Source: Xanthomonas sp. 10-10
GTDB lineage: Bacteria > Pseudomonadota > Gammaproteobacteria > Xanthomonadales > Xanthomonadaceae
Direction: 5' to 3'
Length of the DNA: 64,000 nt
NCBI RefSeq assembly: GCF_040182365.1
Contig: NZ_CP144460.1
Span: forward strand, 2,170,001-2,234,000
Shown here: positions 10,577-21,712 of the stretch, in pieces
How positions within the stretch are numbered: position 1 is the stretch's first letter
How the letters are laid out: every line of letters starts with the position of its first letter
The notes under the pieces: generated by a model
What the model saw: the letters and a program-made list of their open reading frames with translations, nothing else
Databases searched by the model: none
Told to the model about the DNA's origin: nothing
Program-made: the position numbers and the translations under genes

Positions 10577-10882
10577 TCAGCCGCGCGGCAGCACGATCTG
10601 GCGCTTTTCCTTGCTGGGGCGGTACAGGATGGCGACGTGGCCGATCCGCTGCACCAGGGCGCTACCGGTCTGTCCGACCAGTTCGGCGATCAGCGCATCG
10701 CGGGTCTCACGATCCTCGGAGGCCACCTTCACCTTGATCAATTCGTGGCGCTCGAGCACTTCCTCGAGTTCGGCCAGAAATGCCGGCGTGACCCCTTTGC
10801 CGCCGGTTTGCAGCAGCGCCTTGAGATCGTGGGCCTGGCCGCGCAGGAAACGGGTCTGGGCGGAGGTGAGAACAATGGACAT
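10577..10882 (-). CDS. yhbY: ribosome-assembly RNA-binding protein YhbY (CRM domain)
   Basis: A 101-residue single CRM-domain protein that associates with pre-50S ribosomal particles. The start gives MSIVLTSAQTRFLRGQAH. The GKGVTPAFLAELEEVLERHELIKVKV helix and the GHVAILYRPSKEK strand are the family hallmarks. It is divergent from rlmE with 66 bp between the starts, as in many gammaproteobacteria where yhbY and rlmE are neighbours, so the shared intergenic DNA must hold both promoters. Confidence 0.93.
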   Translation of the reverse strand: MSIVLTSAQTRFLRGQAHDLKALLQTGGKGVTPAFLAELEEVLERHELIKVKVASEDRETRDALIAELVGQTGSALVQRIGHVAILYRPSKEKRQIVLPRG

Positions 10883-10948
10883 GCAGGATCGAAAGGCAGC
10901 AAAGGGTGTTCAGGGTATCATGGCGGCCCGTTCCGACCCCCGTCGCCA

Positions 10949-11581
10949 ATGCCTTCCCGTAGTAAAAGCAGCCAGCGCTGGCTCAAGGAACACTTCGCCG
11001 ACCCTTACGTGAAGAAGGCCCAGGCCGAAGGCATGCGCTCGCGCGCGGCCTACAAGCTGGAAGAGCTGCTGCAGCGCGATCGCCTGCTCAAACCGGGCAT
11101 GGTGGTGGTCGACCTGGGGGCCGCGCCGGGCGGCTGGTCGCAGCAGGTGCGCAAGTCCATGGGCGACAGCGGGCGCGTGCTGGCGCTGGATATCCTGGAC
11201 ATGCCGGCCCTGGCGGGCGTGGACTTCCTTCACGGCGACTTCAGGGAACAAGCGGTCCTATCGGAATTCGAAGCGATGTTGGGCGATGTGCCGGTGGACC
11301 TTGTGCTGTCCGATATGGCCCCCAATAAGAGTGGCATGGATGCGGTCGACCAACCGCGGATGATGCACCTGGCGGAACTGGCGATGGAATTTGCCGACAC
11401 TCACCTCAAGCCGGGTGGGGCGTTTTTGATCAAGCTGTTCCAGGGTGTCGGGTCCGACGACTATATTCGTGAGCTTCGCCGCCGCTATGAGAAGGTGACG
11501 ATTCGCAAGCCGGCGGCCTCGCGCAAGCGCTCCCCGGAAGTTTATGCGCTCGGTCAGGGCAAGCGTGTCCAGATCAAGTAA
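10949..11581 (+). CDS. rlmE: 23S rRNA (uridine-2552-2'-O)-methyltransferase
   Basis: Also called FtsJ/RrmJ. It methylates U2552 in the A loop of 23S rRNA late in 50S assembly. The protein has 210 residues starting at the ATG giving MPSRSKSSQRWLKEH, and the upstream open frame crosses the yhbY promoter. The SAM site VDLGAAPGGWSQQV, the catalytic SDMAPNKSG aspartate and the FLIKLFQG lysine of the K-D-K-E tetrad are present. ftsH follows 54 bp downstream, as in E. coli. Confidence 0.96.
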   Translation: MPSRSKSSQRWLKEHFADPYVKKAQAEGMRSRAAYKLEELLQRDRLLKPGMVVVDLGAAPGGWSQQVRKSMGDSGRVLALDILDMPALAGVDFLHGDFREQAVLSEFEAMLGDVPVDLVLSDMAPNKSGMDAVDQPRMMHLAELAMEFADTHLKPGGAFLIKLFQGVGSDDYIRELRRRYEKVTIRKPAASRKRSPEVYALGQGKRVQIK

Positions 11582-11635
11582 GCTGCCAATGACCACCGTG
11601 TTTCAAGAATTAAAGAGTAGAGGGCACCGGAGCCA

Positions 11636-13582
<1,947 letters not shown>

Positions 13583-14034
13583 GCCGACGATTGGCGATTG
13601 CAGATGATCCGGCGGGGCCAGGAAGCGATTCCTGGCCCCGTTGCGTTGCGCAGCGTCGACGAGGTGATCGATCTGCCGGTGGCGAGCGATGAGCGTGGTG
13701 TGTGTGGTGTCGTCGGATGCCATCGGCGACGGGTTGATGCCATCGGCGACGTGTTGTTGTGTCGAGTCGCCGGACGCCGCCGGTGCAGCAGTCCGCTGTC
13801 GGATATGGCATTGAATCCTCAACGCACCGGATGCGACACGCGACGGGCTGCGCGACAATGCGCGGTGTCGTGGCAACAGGCAGCATCCGCTTGCTCCGGT
13901 CGTTCCCCGGGTTTGCGCAGCCGCTGTAGTCGATAGCGAGGTTCTGCGCGCAACCCAATCGATTGGCAATCGCTTGCGTGGGCACCAACCCGCTCGGTCA
14001 ATCATTCTTTCATCCGCTTCAGGAGAAACCACCG
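13583..14034. other. 452-bp intergenic region ftsH-folP
   Basis: No gene that I can support. The only structure I see is a 20-bp direct repeat, GATGCCATCGGCGACGKGTT, present twice at 13716-13755. Open frames here have shadow-like composition. The folP ribosome-binding site AGGAGAA lies at its right end (14021-14027). Confidence 0.6.
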
Positions 14035-14937
14035 ATGTTCGATACCGCGCTCAAGCTGGATTGCGCTGGTCGCAGCTTGCGACTGGACGCGCCGCAGGTG
14101 ATGGGGATCGTCAACGTCACCCCGGACTCGTTCTCCGATGGCGGCCAGCACGCGACCTGCGAAGCGGCAATCGCACACGCACTGCGGCTGGTGGAGCAGG
14201 GCGCTGCGGTGCTCGACATCGGCGGCGAATCCACCCGTCCCGGTGCCAAGGCGGTTTCGTTGGAAGACGAATTGCAGCGTGTGATCCCGGTTATTGAGGC
14301 GCTGGTGCAGCAGACCGGCGTGCCGATCAGCGTGGACACCTTCAAGCCGGAGGTGATGCGCGCGGCGGTCGCGGCCGGTGCCGGCATGATCAACGATGTC
14401 TACGCGTTGCGTTCGCCCGGCGCACTGGACGCAGCATCCGACCTGGGCGTGCCGGTCGTGCTGATGCACGCACGCAGCGCACCGCACGCCATGCAGGATG
14501 CGCCCCAGTACGACGACGTGGTGGCCGAGGTGCATCGTTTCCTGGCCGAGCGCATTTTCGCCGCCGAGATGGCTGGCATCGACAAGCGCCGGTTGATCCT
14601 CGACCCGGGCTTTGGCTTCGACAAGAACACCACGCATAACCTGACCTTGCTTGCGCAACTGCAGCGCCTGCAGGAATTCGGTTTGCCGGTATTGGCGGGG
14701 TTGTCGCGCAAACGCAGCATCGGTGAAGTGACCGGGCGCGAGATTGCCGCCGAACGGGTGCACGGTTCGGTTGCCGCGCATTTGATCGCCGCGCAGCATG
14801 GCGCACTGCTGTTGCGTGTGCACGATGTGGCAGCGACCGTGGATGCGTTGAAGGTCTGGAACGCGGTGGCGGCGATTCCGACCCCGCGGGTCAACACGCC
14901 GGCCGCGCCGACCATTCGCTGGCCGGACGAGGACTGA
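14035..14937 (+). CDS. folP: dihydropteroate synthase
   Basis: Joins p-aminobenzoate to dihydropterin pyrophosphate in folate synthesis and is the sulfonamide target. The 300-residue TIM barrel shows [15 protein letters not shown] near residue 23, the [11 protein letters not shown] loop, and the VDTFKPEV and [10 protein letters not shown] segments. The ATG at 14035 has AGGAGAA 7 nt upstream. An open frame extends further upstream without family similarity. The stop overlaps the miaA start (TGATG), so the two are coupled. Confidence 0.97.
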   Translation: MFDTALKLDCAGRSLRLDAPQVMGIVNVTPDSFSDGGQHATCEAAIAHALRLVEQGAAVLDIGGESTRPGAKAVSLEDELQRVIPVIEALVQQTGVPISVDTFKPEVMRAAVAAGAGMINDVYALRSPGALDAASDLGVPVVLMHARSAPHAMQDAPQYDDVVAEVHRFLAERIFAAEMAGIDKRRLILDPGFGFDKNTTHNLTLLAQLQRLQEFGLPVLAGLSRKRSIGEVTGREIAAERVHGSVAAHLIAAQHGALLLRVHDVAATVDALKVWNAVAAIPTPRVNTPAAPTIRWPDED

Positions 14938-15920
14938 TGCCCGCCGACCGACGCCCGCTTGCGATCGCCTTGATGGGCCCCACCGCCAGCGGTAAGACCG
15001 CGCTGGCGCTGGAGGCGGCGCAACGCTGGAACGGCGAGATCGTCAGCGTCGATTCGGCCCTGGTTTACCGCGGGCTGGAGATCGGCGCAGCCAAGCCCGA
15101 TGCCGCGATGCGCGCAGCGGTACCGCATCATCTGCTCGACCTGCGCGACCCCTGGCAGATCTATTCAGCCGCGGAGTTCGGCGACGATGCACGCAAGGCG
15201 ATCGACGACATCGTCGCGCGCGGCAAGTTGCCGATCCTGGCCGGCGGTACCGGGCTGTACTTCCGTGCCGTGCTCGAAGGGCTGTCGCAGTTGCCCGAAG
15301 CCGACCCGGCGGTGCGCGCCGCCATCGCCGCCGAGGCCGGGCAGGTAGGCTGGGCCGGATTGCACGCGCAACTGGCGCAGGTCGACCCGATCGCTGCCGC
15401 GCGTATCCATGCCACCGACCCGCAGCGCATCCAGCGTGCGCTGGAGGTGTACCGCCTCAGCGGGAGGCCGATCAGCGACTGGCAGGCGCTGGCGCCGGGA
15501 CCGCGCCTGCCGTTGCGGGTCTTGAAAATCGTGCTGGCGCCGCAAGATAGGGCGGTACTGCACGCACGCATCGCGCAGCGGCTGGACGCGATGCTGGCGC
15601 AGGATTTTCTCGCCGAGGTGACGCGATTGCGGGAGTTGCCGCAGATGCGCGCCGTGGCTGCGCCGCTGGACCTGCCCGCGGTCCGCGCGGTCGGCTATCG
15701 GCAGGCGTGGGCGTATCTGGATGGTGCCGGCAGCCTGGCCGAGTTCCGCGACAAGGCGATCCAGGCGACCCGGCAACTGGCCAAACGGCAGCTCACCTGG
15801 CTGCGTGGCGAGCTCGACGCACGTTGGTTCGACCCGGAGCGTGATCGGCATCAATTGGACGACGCACTTGTCGGCTTCCTCGCTCATCGTCCCGCTGTGC
15901 AGCAGGCTTCAGGCGTGTAA
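14937..15920 (+). CDS. miaA: tRNA dimethylallyltransferase
   Basis: Transfers a dimethylallyl group to A37 of tRNAs that read codons starting with U. The protein has 327 residues. The P-loop [10 protein letters not shown] is at about 13-22, and [19 protein letters not shown] (with Ser in place of the more common DSMQVY residues), [11 protein letters not shown] and AVGYRQAW are family motifs. It overlaps folP by one base. hfq follows 77 bp downstream, and the miaA-hfq-hflX order is the one seen in E. coli. Confidence 0.96.
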
Positions 15921-15997
15921 CATCCCGTTTCCGGGGCCGGCTGGGGATGGCAGGTGTCGACCGGGACAATAAGAACAAGAATGAAGAGGATTTTTCG

Positions 15998-16276
15998 ATG
16001 GCTAAGGGGCAATCTTTGCAGGACCCATTCCTGAATGCGCTGCGGCGCGAGCGAGTGCCGGTCTCTGTGTATCTGGTTAACGGCATCAAGCTGCAGGGCA
16101 CCATCGAGTCGTTCGACCAATTTGTGGTCCTGCTGCGCAACACCGTGAGTCAGATGGTTTACAAGCACGCCATCTCCACGGTCGTGCCGGCGCGCAATGT
16201 GCGCGTGGGGCCGGGTGGTGGGTATGTGCAATCCAATGAAGGTAATCAAGCGGAAGATGACGACGTCGAGCAGTAA
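15998..16276 (+). CDS. hfq: RNA chaperone Hfq
   Basis: A hexameric Sm-like RNA-binding protein that pairs small RNAs with mRNAs. The 92-residue product starts [20 protein letters not shown], with Sm1 [20 protein letters not shown] and Sm2 [10 protein letters not shown]. Residues 1-70 are the conserved core, and the tail is acidic (ending EDDDVEQ). An in-frame ATG 51 bp upstream would add a non-homologous extension, and the GAAGAGGA ribosome-binding site lies before 15998. hflX follows 11 bp downstream. Confidence 0.97.
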
Positions 16277-16287
16277 TGGAGTAACGC

Positions 16288-17607
16288 GTGTTTGATCGTT
16301 CCCGCAAGGGTGAGCACGCGCTGTTGATTCAGACCCACGCAGGTGGGCCTGCCGAAGACGATGTGCTGGAGGAGTTCGCCGACCTTGCAAGGTCGGCGGG
16401 CGCCACGGTGGCGGCAACGCTCACCGCGCGCATCGACAAACCCAGCCCGTCGACCTTGATCGGCAGCGGCAAGCTTGAAGAGATCAAGGCCGCCGCCGAG
16501 GCGACCGGCGCGGATCTGGTATTGGTCAACCACACCTTGTCGCCGGGTCAGGAGCGCAATCTCGAGCGCTATCTGGAGCGGCGCGTGATCGACCGAACCG
16601 GCCTGATCCTGGACATCTTTGCGCAACGCGCGCGCAGCCACGAAGGCAAGCTGCAGGTGGAACTGGCGCAGCTGCGGCACATGGCCACGCGGCTGGTCCG
16701 CGGCTGGACCCACCTGGAGCGTCAGCGCGGCGGTTCGATCGGCCTGCGCGGCCCCGGCGAAACCCAGCTGGAAACCGATCGCCGGCTGCTGCAGAAGCGC
16801 GTGGAGCAGTTGCAGCAGCGGCTGGAAAAAGTCGAGGTACAGCGCACCCAGATGCGCCGTGCGCGCATGCGCAGCGAGCTGCCGCGCATCGCATTGGTCG
16901 GCTATACCAACGCAGGCAAGTCGACGTTGTTCAATGCGCTGACCGGTGCGGAGGCCTATGTGGCCGATCAGTTGTTCGCCACGCTGGATCCGACCGTGCG
17001 CCGTATCGCATTGCCGGGCGGCAGCGCGATTCTTGCCGATACGGTGGGTTTTGTCCGAGATTTGCCACATCAATTGGTTGCCGCGTTCCGTTCGACCCTG
17101 TCCGAAGCGCGCGACGCCGACCTGTTGTTGCACATCGTCGATGCCGCCGACCCGCTGCGCGAAGAACGCATCCAGCAGGTCGATGAGGTGTTGCAGGCGG
17201 TCGGCGCAGGCGATCTGCCGCAGCTGCTGGTGTTCAACAAGATCGACAAGATCGACGGCGCCGAAGTTCGTCACGACGCGCAGGATGGCATCCCTGATCA
17301 GGCGCGGCGCGAACGCGTGTGGGTCTCGGCGCGCGACGGGCGTGGCTTGCAGGAACTGCAGCAAGCACTCGGTCAACGCCTGGATCTGCGTCATCTGACC
17401 GGACAGCTGCGACTGCCGTCGTCGGCCGGTCGCCTGCGGTCCAAGCTGCATCAGCTGGAAGTGGTGCGCAACGAGCAGTCCGACGAGGACGGCTGGTTGC
17501 TTGAGGTCGATCTGCCGATGGTCGAAGCCGAACGGCTTGCCGCCGGAGAGGATGGCGCACCGTTGCGCGCGATGCTTCCTGACCGTCGGGAAGACTGGGA
17601 AACCTGA
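16288..17607 (+). CDS. hflX: ribosome-associated GTPase HflX
   Basis: A 439-residue GTPase that binds the 50S subunit and splits stalled ribosomes under stress. It starts with GTG giving FDRSRKGEHALLIQTH. The N-terminal HflX domain includes FNHTLSPGQ-like VNHTLSPGQERNLE, and a coiled coil follows RGPGETQLETDRR. The GTPase domain has G1 GYTNAGKS (about residues 207-214), G3 DTVGF and G4 NKID. It is in the miaA-hfq-hflX cluster and the last gene of that operon. Confidence 0.96.
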   Translation: MFDRSRKGEHALLIQTHAGGPAEDDVLEEFADLARSAGATVAATLTARIDKPSPSTLIGSGKLEEIKAAAEATGADLVLVNHTLSPGQERNLERYLERRVIDRTGLILDIFAQRARSHEGKLQVELAQLRHMATRLVRGWTHLERQRGGSIGLRGPGETQLETDRRLLQKRVEQLQQRLEKVEVQRTQMRRARMRSELPRIALVGYTNAGKSTLFNALTGAEAYVADQLFATLDPTVRRIALPGGSAILADTVGFVRDLPHQLVAAFRSTLSEARDADLLLHIVDAADPLREERIQQVDEVLQAVGAGDLPQLLVFNKIDKIDGAEVRHDAQDGIPDQARRERVWVSARDGRGLQELQQALGQRLDLRHLTGQLRLPSSAGRLRSKLHQLEVVRNEQSDEDGWLLEVDLPMVEAERLAAGEDGAPLRAMLPDRREDWET

Positions 17608-17990
17608 CGCGCGCTTCGACGGCGCTGGGCGCAGCCAGCTGCGCGCCAGCGGCGGAGTGCAGGCCCCGTCCGCCGATGACACGCGTCATGACGCAGCGGA
17701 CGTGGCGTTGCGATGCGATGCAATGAGCGAAGCTAGATCGCCAGAGATGCCATGACGTGGTGCCGCGCGCGGTGCCAGGATCGAGCATCTGCCTCGTGCG
17801 GATCAGCGCAAACGGTCAAGCACGTGGCGATATCCCACGGCAGCTGTAGCGGTGGTGATCCGCGTTGCGCCGGGAGCGCTCGCCGAGACAGGCGAGCGGT
17901 CCGACAACCGATCGCTGACCGGTCACCTGGCGGAAGACAGCGCGGACAAATTCGGATAAAAGTGACCGCTGTCCAATCCTGACCCTGGCG
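17608..17990. other. 383-bp intergenic region hflX-pncC
   Basis: No gene supported. A perfect 7-bp stem, GCTCGCC/GGCGAGC with a 6-nt loop, lies at 17878-17897 without a T-run, so it could be a weak terminator or simply a GC-rich hairpin. The right end must contain the pncC promoter, but I cannot point to convincing -35 and -10 boxes. Confidence 0.5.
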
Positions 17991-18485
17991 ATGACGTCTC
18001 CCACTGATCACGACCTTTTGCAGCTTGCCGAGTCGCTGAGCGCCCAACTACGCGCTGCGCGCGAGCGGCTGGTGACGGCCGAGAGCTGTACCGGCGGCTG
18101 GATCGCCAAGGCAATGACCGACATCGCCGGCTCCTCGGACTGGTTTGATTGCGGCATGGTGGCGTACAGCTACGAAGCCAAGCAGGCGCTGCTCCGGGTC
18201 AGGCCGCAGACGCTGGAGGTGCATGGCGCGGTCAGTCGAGAGACCGTGATCGAAATGGTGTCCGGTGCATTGGTGACGTCCGGTGGCAGCATTGCGGTCG
18301 CCGTGACCGGTATTGCGGGTCCGGGCGGTGGCAGCGAAGACAAGCCGGTGGGTACGGTGTGGATCGGCTGGAAGCGGCGCGGCGGCTACGCCACGGCGCA
18401 GTTGTTCCAGTTCGATGGCGACCGCGATGCGGTCCGCCGTCAAACCGTGGTCGCGGCGCTGCGTGGTTTGAGTGCTCTGCTGTAA
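17991..18485 (+). CDS. pncC: nicotinamide-nucleotide amidase (CinA C-terminal family)
   Basis: Hydrolyses nicotinamide mononucleotide to nicotinate mononucleotide in pyridine-nucleotide salvage. The 164-residue protein consists only of the CinA C-terminal domain, with [21 protein letters not shown], the YSYEAKQ segment and [23 protein letters not shown]. It lacks the N-terminal molybdopterin-binding-like part of full CinA. In many bacteria this gene precedes recA. Here an orphan TonB-dependent receptor, a UbiB-like gene and lexA lie in between. Confidence 0.92.
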   Translation: MTSPTDHDLLQLAESLSAQLRAARERLVTAESCTGGWIAKAMTDIAGSSDWFDCGMVAYSYEAKQALLRVRPQTLEVHGAVSRETVIEMVSGALVTSGGSIAVAVTGIAGPGGGSEDKPVGTVWIGWKRRGGYATAQLFQFDGDRDAVRRQTVVAALRGLSALL

Positions 18486-18749
18486 CTGACTTGCGCGGGC
18501 AATCCGGATCCTCCTTGTCGCGGTTTCAGATCCTCATGTGATCGCCAACGCGTCAAGTCTCCGCGCCTGCTGAGTAATGACGCGTGCGATGCATGGCTGG
18601 CATGCATGCACAGCGGCGCGGCATTCGTCCTGCGCGCCGTGCATTCCGCTCCCTGCGCCATGTATTGAAGCTCGACCGGTAAGGTGAGGCTTGGCGCCAG
18701 CTGCGGCATTGGCTGCAGTACATCGCGCGCACGTCAGCCGGGGGCACGC

Positions 18750-21275
18750 ATGGAAATGGAACGGCAACCTTGCGCCTTGCTGGCGCTAGCACTCTTGGCA
18801 GCGCTGCCTGCGCCTGGTCTGCATGCACAGAGCGCAGCGGCCGCCGCGCCGACGACGCTGTCTGCACTCAAGGTCACCGCGCAAAAACGCGAAGAATCGC
18901 TGCAGAATGTGCCGGTGGTGGTCTCGGTCTTGCCCGAGCAAATGCTGCAGGACAGCGGCGTGCATGACATCAAGGAACTGCAGGTGCTGGTGCCCGGCCT
19001 GATCGTCACCAGCAGCCAAAGCGCAGCGCAGACCACTGCGCGCATCCGCGGTATCGGCACAGTCGGCGATAACGCCGGGCTCGAATCTTCGGTCGGCGTG
19101 GTCATCGATGGCGTGGCGCGTGCACGCAACGGCGTGAGCTTCGCCGACCTTGGCGAGCTTGAACGCATCGAAGTGCTGAAGGGACCGCAAGGCACCGTCT
19201 TCGGTAAAAATACCTCGGCGGGCGTCATCAATGTGGTCACGCGCAGGCCGAGCTTTACCCGCAGCGCCGATGCCGAATTCACTGCCGGCAATTACGGTGC
19301 GCTGGGAGTTGCCGGTGCGTTCAACGATGCGCTGGGCGAAACCAGTGCGCTGCGCGTGTACGCGGCCAGGCGCAGTCGCGATGGGTTCGAGCAGGTGGTG
19401 ACCGGCGCGGGCCCACGCACCGCCACCGATGATGGCGATCAGAATCTGCGCACCGCGCGCGTACAGTTGTTGTGGGAGCCGACCGACGATCTGGATATCA
19501 ACCTCGCAGCCGATGCCACCAGCCGCAAGGAAAATTGCTGCGTCACCGTGACCACCGAGCGCGGCCCGACTGCCGCGCTGATCGATGCACTGGCCGCGGG
19601 TGGGCAGGGCACCAGTCCGCGTGCGGAGCCGGCCCGCCGCCGTGCCTATAGCAATCGCAGCACCGCGCAGGACATCCAGGACCGCGGTGTCGCGGCGCAG
19701 GTCGACTGGGCGACGCCATGGCTGAACCAGGCGGTGCTGACCTCGATCACCGCGCTGCGCGATTGGGAGTCGGTCAACGGCCTGGATTTCGACTATGGCG
19801 CGGCCGACATCCTCTATCGCGAACCGCGCGAGAACGAGATGCTTACCAAGTTCCGCACCTTCAGTCAGGAACTGCGCCTGGCCGGAGCCACCGACAGCAT
19901 CGATTGGCTGGTGGGCGCGTTCTACGCCGATGAAACCCTGCATCGCAACGAGTCCTACCGTTTCGGCAGTGCATACGAACCCTATCTGTCCAGCGTGCTG
20001 TTGGCACGGGTGAATCCGGCGTTGGCCGCGCGTGCGGATACGACGCGGTTTTTGGCCGATGCCACCGGTCTGCCTACAGGCAGCCTGTTTCGCGGGCAGG
20101 GTAGCCAGGATCGCTTTCGGCAGGATGGCACCAGCGCGGCGCTGTTCACCAACAACACCTGGCATGCCACCGATGCGCTGGATGTGGTCGTGGGCCTGCG
20201 CTATACCTACGAGCACAAGGCGCTGCGATCCGCGTTCGAAAATCCAGATGGCAGTCCGGCGTGCGCCCGTTATTTCGCACCCAACGGAAGCGTGAATCCG
20301 GCAGCGCTGCGACGCATTGGCGCAGCGTTGACCGCGCGTGGCGTGCCCGCGGCCGCGGTGCCGGCCATCGCGCCGCAGGTGATCGGCTTCACCTGCCTGC
20401 CCTGGGCAAATAGTGCCCATGCCGGTCGCGTGACCGAACAACGTCTCACCGAGCGCGAGTGGTCCGGTACCGCAAAGCTGGCGTATCGCTGGAACGATGC
20501 GCTGATGACCTATGCGTCGGCCGCGCGCGGTTACAAGGCCGGTGGTTTCAATCTGGATCGCGTGCAGTCGTCCGATGGCCTGTCCAGTGGCGTGCAAGGC
20601 ATCCTGCCCGTCGATGACACGGCATTTCCGGGCGAGTTCGTGGACAGCTACGAACTCGGCGCCAGGACCACCTGGCTCGGCGGCAACCTGCTGTTGAACG
20701 CGACGCTGTTCTACCAGAATTTCAGCGATTTCCAGCTCAACAATTTCCTCGGCACCAGCTTCGTGGTGCGCGCCATCCCGACCGTGGTCTCGCGCGGCAT
20801 CGACACCGAAGTGCTGTGGCAGGGCGCCCTGCCGGGACTGATGCTGCAAGGCGGGCTCAGCTATGCGGATACCAGCTATGGCGACGATCCGTTACCGGAT
20901 GCAGAGTTGGCGCTGCTGCCTGGCAGCCGCCTGAGCTTTGCGCCGCGCTGGTCGGCGAATCTGTCGGTCACCTACGAACATGCCATCGGCAATCGCCTGA
21001 CCGGCCGTATCAATGTCGGCGCCAAACACACGTCCGAGTACAACGCCGGCAGTGATCTGGATCCGCAGAAGGCGCAGCCGGGCTACACCCTGCTGAACGC
21101 ACGCGTGGGCGTCGGTGCCGATGACAAACGCTGGCTGCTGGAGGCGTGGGCAGAAAATCTGGGGAACGCAACCTATCGACAGATCGTCATCGATACGCCG
21201 CTGCAGGCCGGTTCCTGGAACGCATTTCTCGGCGCGCCGCGGACCTATGGGTTGACCTTGCGCCTTCGGTATTGA
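18750..21275 (+). CDS. TonB-dependent receptor (ligand unknown)
   Basis: Outer-membrane active transporter of 841 residues. A signal peptide (about 1-28, ending LHAQ) precedes a TonB-box-like LSALKVTAQKREESL. The plug domain covers about 35-165 (VPVVVSVLPEQML, RIRGIG, VLKGPQGTVFGKNTSAGVINVVTRRP), followed by the 22-strand barrel and a C-terminal strand ending in the aromatic LRLRY. The first ATG after the upstream GC-rich stretch is used; an ATG two codons later is also possible. The plug resembles siderophore or small-molecule receptors of the sphingomonad/xanthomonad type, not the carbohydrate group at 49-55 kb. No regulator or enzyme is linked to it. Confidence 0.85.
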   Translation: MEMERQPCALLALALLAALPAPGLHAQSAAAAAPTTLSALKVTAQKREESLQNVPVVVSVLPEQMLQDSGVHDIKELQVLVPGLIVTSSQSAAQTTARIRGIGTVGDNAGLESSVGVVIDGVARARNGVSFADLGELERIEVLKGPQGTVFGKNTSAGVINVVTRRPSFTRSADAEFTAGNYGALGVAGAFNDALGETSALRVYAARRSRDGFEQVVTGAGPRTATDDGDQNLRTARVQLLWEPTDDLDINLAADATSRKENCCVTVTTERGPTAALIDALAAGGQGTSPRAEPARRRAYSNRSTAQDIQDRGVAAQVDWATPWLNQAVLTSITALRDWESVNGLDFDYGAADILYREPRENEMLTKFRTFSQELRLAGATDSIDWLVGAFYADETLHRNESYRFGSAYEPYLSSVLLARVNPALAARADTTRFLADATGLPTGSLFRGQGSQDRFRQDGTSAALFTNNTWHATDALDVVVGLRYTYEHKALRSAFENPDGSPACARYFAPNGSVNPAALRRIGAALTARGVPAAAVPAIAPQVIGFTCLPWANSAHAGRVTEQRLTEREWSGTAKLAYRWNDALMTYASAARGYKAGGFNLDRVQSSDGLSSGVQGILPVDDTAFPGEFVDSYELGARTTWLGGNLLLNATLFYQNFSDFQLNNFLGTSFVVRAIPTVVSRGIDTEVLWQGALPGLMLQGGLSYADTSYGDDPLPDAELALLPGSRLSFAPRWSANLSVTYEHAIGNRLTGRINVGAKHTSEYNAGSDLDPQKAQPGYTLLNARVGVGADDKRWLLEAWAENLGNATYRQIVIDTPLQAGSWNAFLGAPRTYGLTLRLRY

Positions 21276-21712
21276 AGCCACTGCGCCGCACTGCATGTTG
21301 CGCAATCGATGCGTCGGCGTGTGCGCGCACCACGCTCTGCGCTAAGCCCGAGGCCGGCACAAGCGCGACAGCGGCGCAGAGATCGGCTACAAACTAGAGT
21401 CTCCTTGCCAGCCTGTGTGCCGATGTTCGCGTTTTCCGCTGCCGTGTTCGAGACATTGCCATCCCTCTTCACCTCGCGCAGTCCGCCTGGTGCATCGTGC
21501 GTTGTCGCTGCGCATGCGCGCCGGTTCGTGTGGCGTGAGGTGTGGCGTCATGCGGTTGTCTTGCCGGCACGCGATGCTGGTGGACTTGGGGTAACGCGGC
21601 GGTCGGCTCGCGAGGCAGTGCGGCCGCATCGAGCGATCGCTCGCGTTTGGGCCCGCGCGCAGGCGTGCAGCAGGCCCGGCGCCGGTTGCGAAGCAACACA
21701 GGCGGTGCACTG
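21276..21712. other. 437-bp intergenic region between receptor and UbiB-like gene
   Basis: No supported gene. Both strands are open in places, but the translations are Arg/Ala/Cys-rich and show no family motif. No clear terminator is seen after the receptor. Confidence 0.5.

Noticed and set aside
18786-20849. 687-codon frame antisense to the orphan TonB receptor
   Set aside because: Shadow frame with His/Arg/Gln-rich composition; the plus strand is a full receptor.
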